DNA from: Pseudomonas sp. BP8
Lineage (GTDB): Bacteria > Pseudomonadota > Gammaproteobacteria > Pseudomonadales > Pseudomonadaceae
Length of the DNA stretch: 64,000 nt
Assembly: GCF_017875955.1 (NCBI RefSeq)
Contig: NZ_JAGINK010000001.1
Location: forward strand, 563,001-627,000
Direction of reading: 5' to 3'
Of the stretch, positions 1-8,569 are shown in pieces. Within the stretch, counting starts at the first letter, position 1. Every line of letters starts with the position of its first letter. A program made the position numbers and the translations under genes. Under the pieces are notes generated by a model that made no database searches, was not told where the DNA came from, and worked only from the letters and a program-made list of their open reading frames with translations.

Positions 1-2
1 CT

Positions 3-413
3 TTCGAACGTTTGCAGTTTTCCACAAGCGGGGAGGAGCCTGGGGTAACTCACGATCTGCCTGTGGAAAAGCCAACAACGCCCAGCGTCACCGTGTGGAC
101 AGATCCATCGGCGCCGATTTGTCTCGCGCAACAGGGGGAGGGCGGCTGGAGCATTGGTTGGCGTTGGCATGCTTCGCAGCATTTTGATCGACTACGCGTC
201 GAGCGCTTCCTGCGGGCTTGGCCATGGCGGCGCGCCAAGGGAGTTATCCACAGCGGGACGGGCTGGCAGTCGTTCAACGGCCTGGGGGGAAATCCTGTGG
301 CGTGGCAGCCCAGTGAGTGGCGCAAGGATTCCCGGGTCGAACTGATCTTCGACCTTGAGCAACCTGCGCAGGCGCTGCAGGCGGCATTGGCCGCCTGCCG
401 TGATCAGCGCTGA
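3..413 (+). CDS. CobW/YjiA-type GTP-binding protein, C-terminal part (gene cut by window edge)
   Basis: The reading frame is already open at the first bases, so the start and the G domain lie outside the window. The visible 137 or so residues contain the CobW C-terminal layout: a GWRWH segment, a run reading RFLRAWPWRRAKGVIHSG, then a tryptophan-rich stretch and SRVELIF near the end. In this family the C-terminal domain follows a G3E GTPase used in metal-cofactor delivery. The 3' end overlaps the convergent DUF3301 gene by 10 bp. The family call rests on the C-terminal half only, and the metal specificity cannot be read. Confidence 0.75.
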   Translation, partial: FERLQFSTSGEEPGVTHDLPVEKPTTPSVTVWTDPSAPICLAQQGEGGWSIGWRWHASQHFDRLRVERFLRAWPWRRAKGVIHSGTGWQSFNGLGGNPVAWQPSEWRKDSRVELIFDLEQPAQALQAALAACRDQR

Positions 414-805
414 TCGTTGCGCCAGCGATTGTGCTCCTGGCGCCACTGCTGCATCTCGATAACGTTATCAGTGCGCGGAGCTGGCTTGATCTCGAACGGG
501 TAGGGCGCCAGTTCGATCTGCATGGTGTGGGCGCCGAATTGGGTCACGGTGCCCGGGTGGCGCTGTTCACCCGTGACGGTGAATTCGAAGTTGTAGATCC
601 GCGCCAGGCGCTTGCGGCCATTGGCATCCCGCACGAAACCGATGCGCTTGAGCGCGACAGCGTCATCCAGCAGCTCCAGATCCAGTTTGGCGCAATGCTG
701 CTTGACCCGCGCCAGGGCTTTCTCGCGCAAGCCATGGTTGTGCCACAGCCAGGCGCCACCGGTGGCCAGCACCATCAGGACGAAGAGGTTCTCCAGGGTC
801 AGCAT
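404..805 (-). CDS. DUF3301 family membrane-anchored protein
   Basis: This 133-residue protein starts with a hydrophobic segment (about residues 5-22, LENLFVLMVLATGGAWLW), which would anchor it in the inner membrane. A charged soluble domain follows, with the conserved-looking DGNGRKRLARIYNFEFT-type core (here DANGRKRLARIYNFEF). The size and motif fit DUF3301, a gammaproteobacterial family with no known function. It is convergent with the CobW-type gene and overlaps its stop by 10 bp. The ATG at 805 is the only sensible start. Confidence 0.8.
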   Translation of the reverse strand: MLTLENLFVLMVLATGGAWLWHNHGLREKALARVKQHCAKLDLELLDDAVALKRIGFVRDANGRKRLARIYNFEFTVTGEQRHPGTVTQFGAHTMQIELAPYPFEIKPAPRTDNVIEMQQWRQEHNRWRNDQR

Positions 806-925
806 TTTGCGTAGGCTCCAAACAGGTCAAACCAGCTTAACTGCGTCCCTGGCCTGTCGTACAGGTGGCAATCGAGTTCATACTGCGCGTCGCTCTCATC
901 CTGAATCAGCTTTGGAAATCCCTGC

Positions 926-1798
926 ATGAAACGAACCCCGCACCTGCTCGCCATTCAGTCTCACGTGGTCTTTGGCCACGCCGGTAACAGCGCTGCGGTG
1001 TTTCCCATGCAGCGGATCGGGGTCAATGTCTGGCCGCTCAATACCGTGCAGTTCTCCAATCACACTCAGTATGGCCAGTGGGCAGGAGAAGTGCTTGCTC
1101 CAGCGCAAATTCCTGCGTTGATAGAAGGTATTGGCGGTATCGGCGAGCTGGGCAATTGCGACGCGGTGCTTTCCGGCTATCTGGGCAGCGCCGCCCAGGG
1201 TCGGGCGATTCTCGCCGGTGTCGAGCGGATCAAGGCAGTCAATCCCAAGGCGCTGTACCTCTGCGATCCGGTCATGGGCCACGCGCAGAAGGGCTGTAGC
1301 GTGCCCGAAGAAGTCAGCCAGTTCCTCCTCCAGCAAGCCGCGGCCAAGGCCGACATCCTGTGCCCCAATCAGCTCGAACTGGACAGCTTCAGCGGGCGTC
1401 GGGCGCAGTCACTGGAGGATTGCGTGGCGATGGCGCGCGGTTTGCTCGAGCGCGGGCCACAGGTGGTGCTGGTCAAGCACCTGAGCTATCCGGGTCGCGC
1501 CGAGGATGCCTTCGAAATGCTCCTGGTGACCCGTGAAGAGAGCTGGCACCTGCGCCGTCCATTGCTGTGCTTCCCTCGCCAGCCAGTGGGCGTGGGTGAC
1601 CTGACCTCGGGCCTGTTCCTGGCGCGGGTACTGCTGGGTGACAACTGGCTGCAGGCTTTCGAGTACACCGCTGCGGCGGTGCACGAGGTGCTTCTCGAAA
1701 CCCAGGCCAGCGCCAGCTACGAGTTGCAGCTGGTGCGGGCCCAGGATCGCATCGCCCATCCGCGTGTGCGCTTTGAGGCGCAGCGCCTGAGCGTTTAG
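926..1798 (+). CDS. pdxY: Pyridoxal kinase PdxY
   Basis: This 290-residue ribokinase-fold kinase phosphorylates pyridoxal in the B6 salvage pathway, in the cytoplasm. The N-terminus ([20 protein letters not shown]) is the PdxK/PdxY substrate loop. YLCDPVMGH marks the central strand, and GVGDLTSG near residue 222 is the anion hole with the catalytic Asp. Length and motifs match PdxY rather than ThiD. A GGAAA lies ahead of the ATG at 926. The stop overlaps the convergent thioesterase gene by 4 bp. Confidence 0.93.
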   Translation: MKRTPHLLAIQSHVVFGHAGNSAAVFPMQRIGVNVWPLNTVQFSNHTQYGQWAGEVLAPAQIPALIEGIGGIGELGNCDAVLSGYLGSAAQGRAILAGVERIKAVNPKALYLCDPVMGHAQKGCSVPEEVSQFLLQQAAAKADILCPNQLELDSFSGRRAQSLEDCVAMARGLLERGPQVVLVKHLSYPGRAEDAFEMLLVTREESWHLRRPLLCFPRQPVGVGDLTSGLFLARVLLGDNWLQAFEYTAAAVHEVLLETQASASYELQLVRAQDRIAHPRVRFEAQRLSV

Positions 1799-2280
1799 AT
1801 AGCGTCGGTCTTCAGGTCCTGGTAGCGCTTTTCCAGCTCCTGGCGGATCTGCCGGCGCTGCTTGCCCTGCAGGAAGCGCCGTTTCTCTTCGCTGCTCTGC
1901 GGCAGGCGCGCCGGGACCGGTACCGGGCGGCGATTGTCGTCGACCGCGACCATGGTGAAGAAGCAGCTGTTGGAGTGGCGCACCGAGCGCTCGCGAATGT
2001 TTTCGGTAACCACCTTGATGCCGACTTCCATCGACGTGTTGCCGGTGTAGTTGACCGAGGCGAGGAAGGTTACCAATTCGCCGACGTGGACCGGCTCGCG
2101 GAACACCACCTGATCAACCGACAGGGTCACCACATAGGTGCCGGCATAACGGCTGGCGCACGCATAGGCCACTTCGTCGAGGTATTTGAGCAAGGTGCCG
2201 CCGTGTACGTTGCCGGAGAAGTTGGCCATGTCCGGCGTCATCAGGACGGTCATAGTCAGCTGGGCGTTTCCAGGTTCCAT
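1795..2280 (-). CDS. Acyl-CoA thioesterase, hotdog fold (YciA/BFIT type)
   Basis: From the ATG at 2280 the protein has 161 residues. It carries the hotdog signature [20 protein letters not shown], with the catalytic-type Asn/His-Gly-Gly and Asp positions, followed by the [19 protein letters not shown] strand. The C-terminus is basic and helical. The frame continues upstream to 2439, but that stretch has no family similarity, and GTGAG lies just before the ATG. The family hydrolyses acyl-CoA thioesters in the cytoplasm; chain-length preference cannot be read. A second, shorter thioesterase lies at 33353-33751. Confidence 0.88.
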   Translation of the reverse strand: MEPGNAQLTMTVLMTPDMANFSGNVHGGTLLKYLDEVAYACASRYAGTYVVTLSVDQVVFREPVHVGELVTFLASVNYTGNTSMEVGIKVVTENIRERSVRHSNSCFFTMVAVDDNRRPVPVPARLPQSSEEKRRFLQGKQRRQIRQELEKRYQDLKTDAI

Positions 2281-2635
2281 AGTGTGCTCACGGTAAGGTT
2301 GCGCTGTTACGGGGCCGGTATCTGCAGACACTTCTGTGTACCCCTGTTGAATTTTCCCATCCTGGTACGGGACGTCGCGTGGCGTTCCATCGTCACGTGG
2401 ATTCGGCTGGACCTTTCCCGGACAAGCCTGACACACCAAATCAGCCGTGCCGACAATGGCCGATCTGTTTCTGCATATTGCACAAACGCTTTGCGCAGAG
2501 GCGCGATGTTAACCTGAGCGAGCCCATGCAACATGGGCTTTCCTGCATCAAACACAGTATGTACCCGCTACTCGCTCTGGTTTGCCCCGGCAGAGGAGCG
2601 GTCTGCCTTGGCAACGTGAAAAGGAGAACCACGCC

Positions 2636-4396
2636 ATGCATGCCATAAGCTTCATTCAGGACCTGGCAGTGATCATGCTGGTGGCGGGGGTGGTGACCAT
2701 CCTTTTCCATCGCCTCAAGCAGCCGGTGGTGCTCGGTTATATCGTCGCCGGCTTCATCATCGGCCCGCACACACCGCCGTTTGGCCTCATCCACGATGAA
2801 GACACGATCAAGACCCTCGCCGAGCTTGGGGTGATCTTCCTGATGTTCTGCCTGGGCCTGGAGTTCAGCCTGCGCAAGCTGTTCAAGGTGGGCGCCACGG
2901 CGTTCATCGCAGCGTTCCTGGAAATCGTCCTGATGATCTGGATCGGTTTCGAGATCGGCCGCTGGTTCGGCTGGAGCACCATGGACTCGCTGTTCCTCGG
3001 GGCAATCCTGGCGATCTCGTCGACCACCATCATCGTCAAGGCGCTCAATGACCTGAAGATGAAGAACGAGCGCTTCGCCCAATTGATTTTTGGCGTACTG
3101 ATCGTCGAGGACATCCTTGGCATCGGCATCATTGCCCTGCTGTCGGGCATTGCCGTGAGCGGCTCGGTGAGTTCTGGCGAAGTCTTCTCCACGGTGGGCA
3201 AGCTGTCGCTGTTCATGATCGTTGCGCTGGTCATCGGCATCCTCGTGGTGCCGCGGCTGCTGGCGTATGTGGCCAAGTTCGAAAGCAACGAAATGCTGCT
3301 GATCACCGTGCTGGGGCTGTGCTTCGGGTTCTGCCTGCTGGTGGTCAAGCTCGAGTACAGCATGGTACTCGGCGCCTTCCTGATCGGCGCAATCATGGCC
3401 GAATCACGCCAACTGGTGAAAATCGAGCGCCTGATCGAACCGGTACGCGACATGTTCAGCGCGATCTTCTTCGTCGCCATCGGCCTGATGATCGATCCGC
3501 AGGTGCTGATCGACTACGCCTGGCCGATCGTGGTCATCACCTTCGCAGTAGTGCTGGGCAAAATGCTCTCCTGCGGAATGGGCGCGTTCATTGCCGGCAA
3601 CGACGGGCGTACCTCGCTGCGGGTGGGGATGGGGCTTTCGCAGATTGGCGAGTTCTCCTTCATCATCGCGGCACTGGGCATGACCCTGCAGGTCACCAGC
3701 GATTTCCTCTACCCGGTCGCGGTGGCCGTTTCGGCGATTACCACGCTGCTCACCCCTTACCTGATCCGCGCCGCTGATCCGCTGTCGATCAAGCTTGGCA
3801 AGGTGATGCCTAGCCGCCTGTCGCGGGTGCTGTCGCTGTATGGCGAGTGGCTGCGCAGCATTCAGCCGCAGGGCGAGGGCGCAATGCTGGCGGCGATGAT
3901 CCGGCGTATCCTGCTGCAGGTCGGGGTCAACCTGGCGCTGGTGATCGCGATCTTCTTCAGTGGCGGCTACTTTGCCGAGCGCATCGGCACCTGGATGAGT
4001 CAGTGGGTTAGCCAGGTCAGCCAGCAGAAGGCCCTGATCTGGGGCGCAGCGCTGCTGTTGTCGCTGCCGTTCCTGATTGCCGCCTATCGCAAGCTCAAGG
4101 CGCTGTCGATGTTGTTGGCAGAGATGGGGGTCAAGCCGGAGATGGCCGGGCGGCACACCCAGCGCGTGCGTCGAGTGATTGCCGAGGTGATCCCGCTACT
4201 GTCACTGCTGGTGATCTTCGTGCTGCTTTCGGCTTTGTCGGCAAGCATCCTGCCGACCAACGAATTGCTGCTGGTGATCGTGGTGGTGGCGGCGGTGGTG
4301 GTGGCGCTGCTGTGGCGTTGGTTCATCCGGGTGCATACCCGCATGCAGATCGCCTTGCTCGAGACCCTGGAAAACAACCGTGATCACACGCACTGA
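2636..4396 (+). CDS. CPA2-family cation:proton antiporter (Kef/YbaL-like)
   Basis: This 586-residue polytopic membrane protein is placed at the ATG at 2636 because of the AGGAG at about 2620. Residues 1-380 form the Na+/H+ exchanger domain with about twelve membrane segments. They include the LGVIFLMFCLGLEFSLRKL stretch and GALLAISSTTII-like and GLSQIGEFSFI motifs typical of CPA2 proteins. The C-terminal 200 residues add further membrane spans instead of the TrkA-N nucleotide-binding domain of KefB/KefC, so classical glutathione gating is unlikely. It is expected to exchange K+ or Na+ for H+. The specific ion is not readable. Confidence 0.85.
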   Translation: MHAISFIQDLAVIMLVAGVVTILFHRLKQPVVLGYIVAGFIIGPHTPPFGLIHDEDTIKTLAELGVIFLMFCLGLEFSLRKLFKVGATAFIAAFLEIVLMIWIGFEIGRWFGWSTMDSLFLGAILAISSTTIIVKALNDLKMKNERFAQLIFGVLIVEDILGIGIIALLSGIAVSGSVSSGEVFSTVGKLSLFMIVALVIGILVVPRLLAYVAKFESNEMLLITVLGLCFGFCLLVVKLEYSMVLGAFLIGAIMAESRQLVKIERLIEPVRDMFSAIFFVAIGLMIDPQVLIDYAWPIVVITFAVVLGKMLSCGMGAFIAGNDGRTSLRVGMGLSQIGEFSFIIAALGMTLQVTSDFLYPVAVAVSAITTLLTPYLIRAADPLSIKLGKVMPSRLSRVLSLYGEWLRSIQPQGEGAMLAAMIRRILLQVGVNLALVIAIFFSGGYFAERIGTWMSQWVSQVSQQKALIWGAALLLSLPFLIAAYRKLKALSMLLAEMGVKPEMAGRHTQRVRRVIAEVIPLLSLLVIFVLLSALSASILPTNELLLVIVVVAAVVVALLWRWFIRVHTRMQIALLETLENNRDHTH

Positions 4397-4455
4397 AGGG
4401 AATGCTCCCTGCGCAAGATTTCTTCGAAGTCCGAGGGGATGACACGGTAGCGAAG

Positions 4456-4480
4456 TCGCCAGGCGCAGAAAGCCTGGCGA
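4456..4480. terminator. Hairpin between the antiporter gene and the SUKH gene
   Basis: A perfect 9-bp stem (tcgccaggc / gcctggcga) encloses a 7-base loop. It lies between two convergent genes, so it could end either transcript. There is no good T-run, so an intrinsic terminator is only a possibility. Confidence 0.4.
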
Positions 4481-4531
4481 TTCTACTGCCACTAGTAGCT
4501 AAGGGCCATTACTTGAGCGGATTGTGCGCGT

Positions 4532-4939
4532 TCAGCTTTCCAGCCAGACGTCGCGCACCCAGTGCCAGACCGACTCCCAGCTCTCTTCCGTGACGATTTC
4601 TTCTTCACCTGACCACAGCACCACGGTGCCGTCTTCTTCGACGCAGTAGTAATCGTCGCCGTCCTGGCAAATCGGGATCAGGTCGCGCGGTACGCCTGCA
4701 TCCCAGGCGTTGGCAGCAACGTCGGGCAGGTAGGTGTGGGATTGCGGATCGGTGACGGTTACCGGCTCCAGGCTGCCGTAGATGACGTCACTGACGGTCA
4801 GCAGGTACTCCTTGAACACAAACGGAATATTGATGAACAGCTGCTCCTCGACCTCGACCAGCTGATCGTCGTCAGGAAGCTCCAGGGGCACCGGCACCGG
4901 TTCATTGGCTTCACGCAGTTGTTCGATCACTTCTTCCAC
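4532..4939 (-). CDS. SMI1/KNR4 (SUKH) family protein
   Basis: This 135-residue acidic protein has the SUKH pattern: an N-terminal helix, LPDDDQLVEVEEQL, then FKEYLLTVSDV, and a late ICQDGDDYYCVEEDGTVVLW segment. The start is GTG at 4939. The ATG three codons upstream is followed at once by TGA, and AGAGG lies at good spacing before the GTG. SUKH proteins often serve as immunity proteins to polymorphic toxins, but no toxin gene is next to this one. It is a solitary chromosomal copy of unknown role. Confidence 0.8.
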   Translation of the reverse strand: MEEVIEQLREANEPVPVPLELPDDDQLVEVEEQLFINIPFVFKEYLLTVSDVIYGSLEPVTVTDPQSHTYLPDVAANAWDAGVPRDLIPICQDGDDYYCVEEDGTVVLWSGEEEIVTEESWESVWHWVRDVWLES

Positions 4940-5010
4940 GGTTCACATCCTCTACCTTGATGACAACGCTGCGCGTTATACCCTAGTAGGCCACTGCGGC
5001 AAAAGCAAAA

Positions 5011-5038
5011 ACCCCGGGCAAGCCCGGGGTTTTTTTGT
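5011..5038. terminator. Bidirectional intrinsic terminator
   Basis: The stem accccgggc / gcccggggt has a two-base loop and is flanked by A-runs on the left and T-runs on the right. It therefore works on paper in both directions. It sits just downstream of the Tim44-like gene, which is read leftward, and is the likely end of that transcript. Confidence 0.85.
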
Positions 5039-5053
5039 TTCAGCGCGTCAGGA

Positions 5054-5908
5054 TCAGCCGTTCTGGCGGATACCTGCGAGCAGCCAAGGCTGGTTCTCGC
5101 CTTGGGCGCGCTCCATGTGCCAGCTTTCGCTGAAGACTTCGCCCTGGTCGAAACGCGAGGTCTTCGACTGACCGTGGAAGGTCAGGGTGGCAATGGTCTT
5201 GTCGGCGCGGTCGTCGACACCTTCGAGCTGCACTTCGAGGTTATCGATGTAGGTGGACTGGAAGCCATCACCCAGGTCGGCGCGCTCGCGCTTGAGGAAC
5301 TCAAGCAGTTGCGGGGTCACGAACTCGGCGATCTTGTCCATCTCGTTGGCATCCCAGTGCTGCTGCAGCGACTGGAAGTGGCTGCGAGCGGCGGCGAGGA
5401 AGCTCTGCTCATTGAACCAGGCTGGCGCGTTGATCGCCGGGGCGGCAGCGGCAGGTGCTGCGGAACCACCGAATACCGACGGCTGGGCTGGTTGCTGGGC
5501 ATGGGCTTCACGCTGGAACGGCGCATGACCGGCAGCAGCGGCTTGAGGCTGTTGCTGACGACGGCGGGCGGCGATGAAGCGGAACACCAGGAAGGCGATC
5601 AGCGCCATGATCAGGATGTCCATGATCTGCATGCCTTCGAAGCCGTCACCCATGAACATCGAGGCGAGCAGGCCACCGGCGGCGAGGCCGGCAAGAGGGC
5701 CCAGCCAGCGCGAAGCACCGCTGGCGGCGGCCGGCGCGCGACCTGGCGTGGTCGCTGCGGCAGCAGGCGTGGTTGGCGTAGCCTGGCGAGTCTGGTGGAT
5801 AGGCGCGGAGCCCGAGCTCTTGCCGCCGCCGAAGCGTTTGGCATTGGCGTCCAGGCTCAGCGTCAGACCGACGCACAGCGCCAGGGCGATGCTAAGAAAA
5901 CGTTGCAT
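5054..5908 (-). CDS. Tim44-like domain protein, secreted or membrane-anchored
   Basis: The 284-residue protein starts with a signal peptide (residues 1-23, ending DANA). A low-complexity Ala/Pro/Thr region follows, then Gly-rich GPLAGLAAGGLLASMFMGDG, then one membrane segment (about 92-111, MQIMDILIMALIAFLVFRFI). After a second Ala/Pro-rich linker comes the Tim44-type domain from about residue 160, starting FNEQSFLAAARSHFQSLQQHWD. This is the usual layout of bacterial Tim44-like proteins, whose function is unsettled. The gene ends just before a strong terminator. Confidence 0.87.
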   Translation of the reverse strand: MQRFLSIALALCVGLTLSLDANAKRFGGGKSSGSAPIHQTRQATPTTPAAAATTPGRAPAAASGASRWLGPLAGLAAGGLLASMFMGDGFEGMQIMDILIMALIAFLVFRFIAARRRQQQPQAAAAGHAPFQREAHAQQPAQPSVFGGSAAPAAAAPAINAPAWFNEQSFLAAARSHFQSLQQHWDANEMDKIAEFVTPQLLEFLKRERADLGDGFQSTYIDNLEVQLEGVDDRADKTIATLTFHGQSKTSRFDQGEVFSESWHMERAQGENQPWLLAGIRQNG

Positions 5909-6080
5909 AAGTGGGATATCCCCTGATTGTGGATTGCACGCGCGTCATGGTGCACATGTTGTAGGAGACATGGCTAGCGCCATAATGTTTCCAGCTTTTG
6001 CCTGACAGGTCTGAAGTCTGACCGGAGGTTGGCTGTAGGGCCTTGGATTTAGTGCTGTAGGAAAAATCGCGTGGTATTAG

Positions 6081-6216
6081 ATGCGGCCTCTTCGCGGGAC
6101 AAGCCCGCTCCTACAGGGGCAGCGCGTAACCTGTATATGCGGCCTCTTCGCGGGACAAGCCCGCCTACAGGGGCAGCGCATAACCTGTAGGAGCGGGCTT
6201 GCCCCGCGAAGAGGGC
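6081..6216. repeat. Three REP elements, two in a direct tandem duplication
   Basis: REP copies lie at 6083-6117 and 6139-6171 in one orientation and at 6184-6216 inverted. The first two belong to a larger direct duplication of about 55 bp (6081-6135 and 6137-6189) that includes the downstream gggcagcgc and taacctgta. The cluster fills most of the 317-bp gap between the Tim44-like gene and the end of uvrD. I see nothing else in that gap. Confidence 0.9.
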
Positions 6217-6225
6217 CGTGCTGGC

Positions 6226-8409
6226 TCAGATAGCCTCGAGCTTGGCATAGCCCAGCATCAACCACTTGCTGCCTTCGGCAAAGTTCACCTGCACCCGCGC
6301 CTGCGCGCCAGAACCCTCGAAGTTGAGAATCACCCCTTCGCCAAACACCGAGTGTTGCACCCGCTGGCCGAGGTTGAAGGCGGTCTGCGGAATATTGGCG
6401 TTGGCAAAAATGCTGCTGGCCGGGGCCTGGGAGCCACCAAACGGGCGGCTTACCGAGTTGGACAAGCGCACTTCCTGGATCAGGCCCGCCGGAATTTCCC
6501 GAACGAAGCGCGATACCTTGTTGTAGGTCTCGCTGCCATACAGGCGACGCGTCTCGGCGTAGGTCATGAACAGCTGGCGCATGGCCCGGGTAATACCGAC
6601 ATAGGCCAGGCGGCGCTCCTCGGCCAGGCGGCCGGGTTCTTCCAGGCTCATCTTGTGTGGGAACAGGCCTTCTTCCATGCCGACCAGGAACACATAGGGG
6701 AACTCCAGGCCCTTGGCGCTGTGCAGGGTCATAAGCTGTACGCTGTCTTCGTGCTCGTCGGCCTGCGACTCGCCAGCTTCCAGCGAGGCGTGACCGAGAA
6801 ACGCCGACAACGGCGACAGGTCGGCATCTTCTTCAGTGCTTTCGAAGTTGCGCGCGGCGCTGACCAGTTCCTCAAGGTTTTCCACCCGTGCCTGACCCTT
6901 TTCACCTTTTTCTTCCTGGTGATAGATGATCAGACCGGTCTGCTCGATGACCGTCTGGGTCATCAGGTGCAGCGGCATCTCTGCAGCCTTGGCGGCGAGG
7001 TTCTCGAGCAACTCGATGAACGCGCCCAGGGCACTGGCGGCACGCCCCTTGAGGGCTTTGGCGGCGAGCAGCTGGCACATCGCCTCCCACATCGACAACT
7101 GGCTGTGGCGGGCGTGATCGCGGATCGCCTCGACGGTCTTCTCGCCAATGCCGCGCGGCGGCACGTTGATCACGCGCTCGAGCGCCGCGTCGTTGCCGCG
7201 GCCCTCGAGCAGGCGCAGATAGGCCATGGCGTTCTTGATCTCGGCGCGCTCGAAGAAGCGCTGACCGCCATAGATCCGGTATGGCACTCGCTCGCGCAAC
7301 AGCGCCTCTTCGAGCACCCGCGACTGGGCGTTGGAGCGATACAGGATGGCAATGTCGCTGCGCGCATTGCCCTGCTTGATCACGCTTTCGATCGACTCGA
7401 CCACGTAGCGCGCCTCGTCGTGTTCGTTGTAGGCCGCGTAGAGGGTCAGCGGCTCGCCTTCGCCGACGTCGGTCCACAGCTCCTTGCCGAGCCGATCGGT
7501 GTTGTTGGCGATCAGGGCGTTGGCTGCTTTGAGGATACCGCCGGTGGAGCGGTAGTTCTGCTCCAGGCGGATCATTTCAGCGTCGGGGAAATCGGCGGTG
7601 TACTGGTGGATGTTCTCGATCTTGGCGCCGCGCCAGCCGTAGATCGACTGGTCGTCGTCGCCCACCGCCATCAGGCTGTCGCCGCCTTTGGCGAGCAGAC
7701 GCAACCAGGCGTACTGAACGGCGTTGGTATCCTGGAATTCGTCCACCAGCAGGTGGCGGAAGCGCCGCTGGTAGTGTTCGAGCAGGCCAGGGTTGTCGCG
7801 CCACAGGTCCAGCGCGCGCAGCAGCAGTTCGGAGAAGTCGATCACCCCGGCGCGCTCACAGGCTTGCTCATACGCCTCGTAGACGCTACGCATGGTACCC
7901 AGGAACAGGTCGCCGCCGGGCTGGATGTGCTGCGGGCGCAGGCCTTCATCCTTTTGCCCATTAATAAACCATTGGGCCTGGCGCGCCGGCCACTTCTGCT
8001 CGTCGAGGCCGAGCTCACGCATGACCCGCTTGACCAGGCGTTGCTGGTCGTCGCTGTCGAGGATCTGGAAATTCTGCGCCAGTCGCGCTTCCTGCCAGTG
8101 GGCCCGCAACAGTCTATGAGCCAGGCCGTGGAAGGTGCCCACCCACATGCCGGCCGGGTTGATTCCCATCAGTTGCTCGATCCGCTGGCGCATTTCTGCC
8201 GCGGCCTTGTTGGTGAAGGTCACCGACAGGATCGAGTGCGGCGAGGCCTGTTCGACCTGGATCAACCAGGCGATACGGTGCACCAGCACGCGGGTTTTAC
8301 CGGAACCGGCGCCGGCAAGCACCAGTTGACGCCCGACCTTGGCCGCTACAGCCTGGCGTTGGGCATCGTTGAGGGAGTTCAGCAGGAGGGAGAGGTCGTC
8401 TGTGCGCAT
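6226..8409 (-). CDS. uvrD: DNA helicase II UvrD
   Basis: This 727-residue superfamily 1A helicase unwinds DNA 3' to 5' in nucleotide excision and mismatch repair. Walker A is AGAGSGKT at residues 32-39. Motif II is VDEFQDTN near residue 222. GDDDQSIYGWRGA is motif III, and the helicase C half contains TLHSAKGLEFPYVFLVGMEE and LAYVGITRA. Length and motif order match UvrD rather than Rep. The C-terminal tail carries the VNFAEGSKWLMLGYAKLE Tudor-like segment. A LexA-box-like sequence lies 43 bp upstream. Confidence 0.96.
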   Translation of the reverse strand: MRTDDLSLLLNSLNDAQRQAVAAKVGRQLVLAGAGSGKTRVLVHRIAWLIQVEQASPHSILSVTFTNKAAAEMRQRIEQLMGINPAGMWVGTFHGLAHRLLRAHWQEARLAQNFQILDSDDQQRLVKRVMRELGLDEQKWPARQAQWFINGQKDEGLRPQHIQPGGDLFLGTMRSVYEAYEQACERAGVIDFSELLLRALDLWRDNPGLLEHYQRRFRHLLVDEFQDTNAVQYAWLRLLAKGGDSLMAVGDDDQSIYGWRGAKIENIHQYTADFPDAEMIRLEQNYRSTGGILKAANALIANNTDRLGKELWTDVGEGEPLTLYAAYNEHDEARYVVESIESVIKQGNARSDIAILYRSNAQSRVLEEALLRERVPYRIYGGQRFFERAEIKNAMAYLRLLEGRGNDAALERVINVPPRGIGEKTVEAIRDHARHSQLSMWEAMCQLLAAKALKGRAASALGAFIELLENLAAKAAEMPLHLMTQTVIEQTGLIIYHQEEKGEKGQARVENLEELVSAARNFESTEEDADLSPLSAFLGHASLEAGESQADEHEDSVQLMTLHSAKGLEFPYVFLVGMEEGLFPHKMSLEEPGRLAEERRLAYVGITRAMRQLFMTYAETRRLYGSETYNKVSRFVREIPAGLIQEVRLSNSVSRPFGGSQAPASSIFANANIPQTAFNLGQRVQHSVFGEGVILNFEGSGAQARVQVNFAEGSKWLMLGYAKLEAI

Positions 8410-8451
8410 CCCGCCATTCTAGGGCGAGGCGTGGGGAGGGGCAAACCTCTA

Positions 8452-8467
8452 CTGTATAAATGTTCAC
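8452..8467. promoter_or_regulatory. Possible LexA (SOS) box upstream of uvrD
   Basis: CTGTATAAATGTTCAC matches the CTG-N10-CAG LexA pattern at 5 of 6 outer bases, and its left half is a perfect CTGTATAA. It lies 43 bp before the uvrD start. UvrD is SOS-controlled in E. coli. The right half is poor, so this is tentative. Confidence 0.35.
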
Positions 8468-8569
8468 CTGAGGGGCTTGCCATTCATCGGCCTGGGCGGA
8501 CCTGGCGGGCTCTATGACGGCGCCCGCCGGCCTGCATGGTGCTCGAGGCAGGACGCAGGCAGAAATCAT

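Noticed and set aside
244..252. TTATCCACA DnaA box inside the CobW-type gene
   Set aside because: A single 9-mer is expected by chance, and no other boxes are arranged around it.
6199..8517. 772-codon open frame antisense to uvrD
   Set aside because: It is a high-GC codon shadow of uvrD. It has no family motif, and the uvrD helicase motifs on the other strand are complete.
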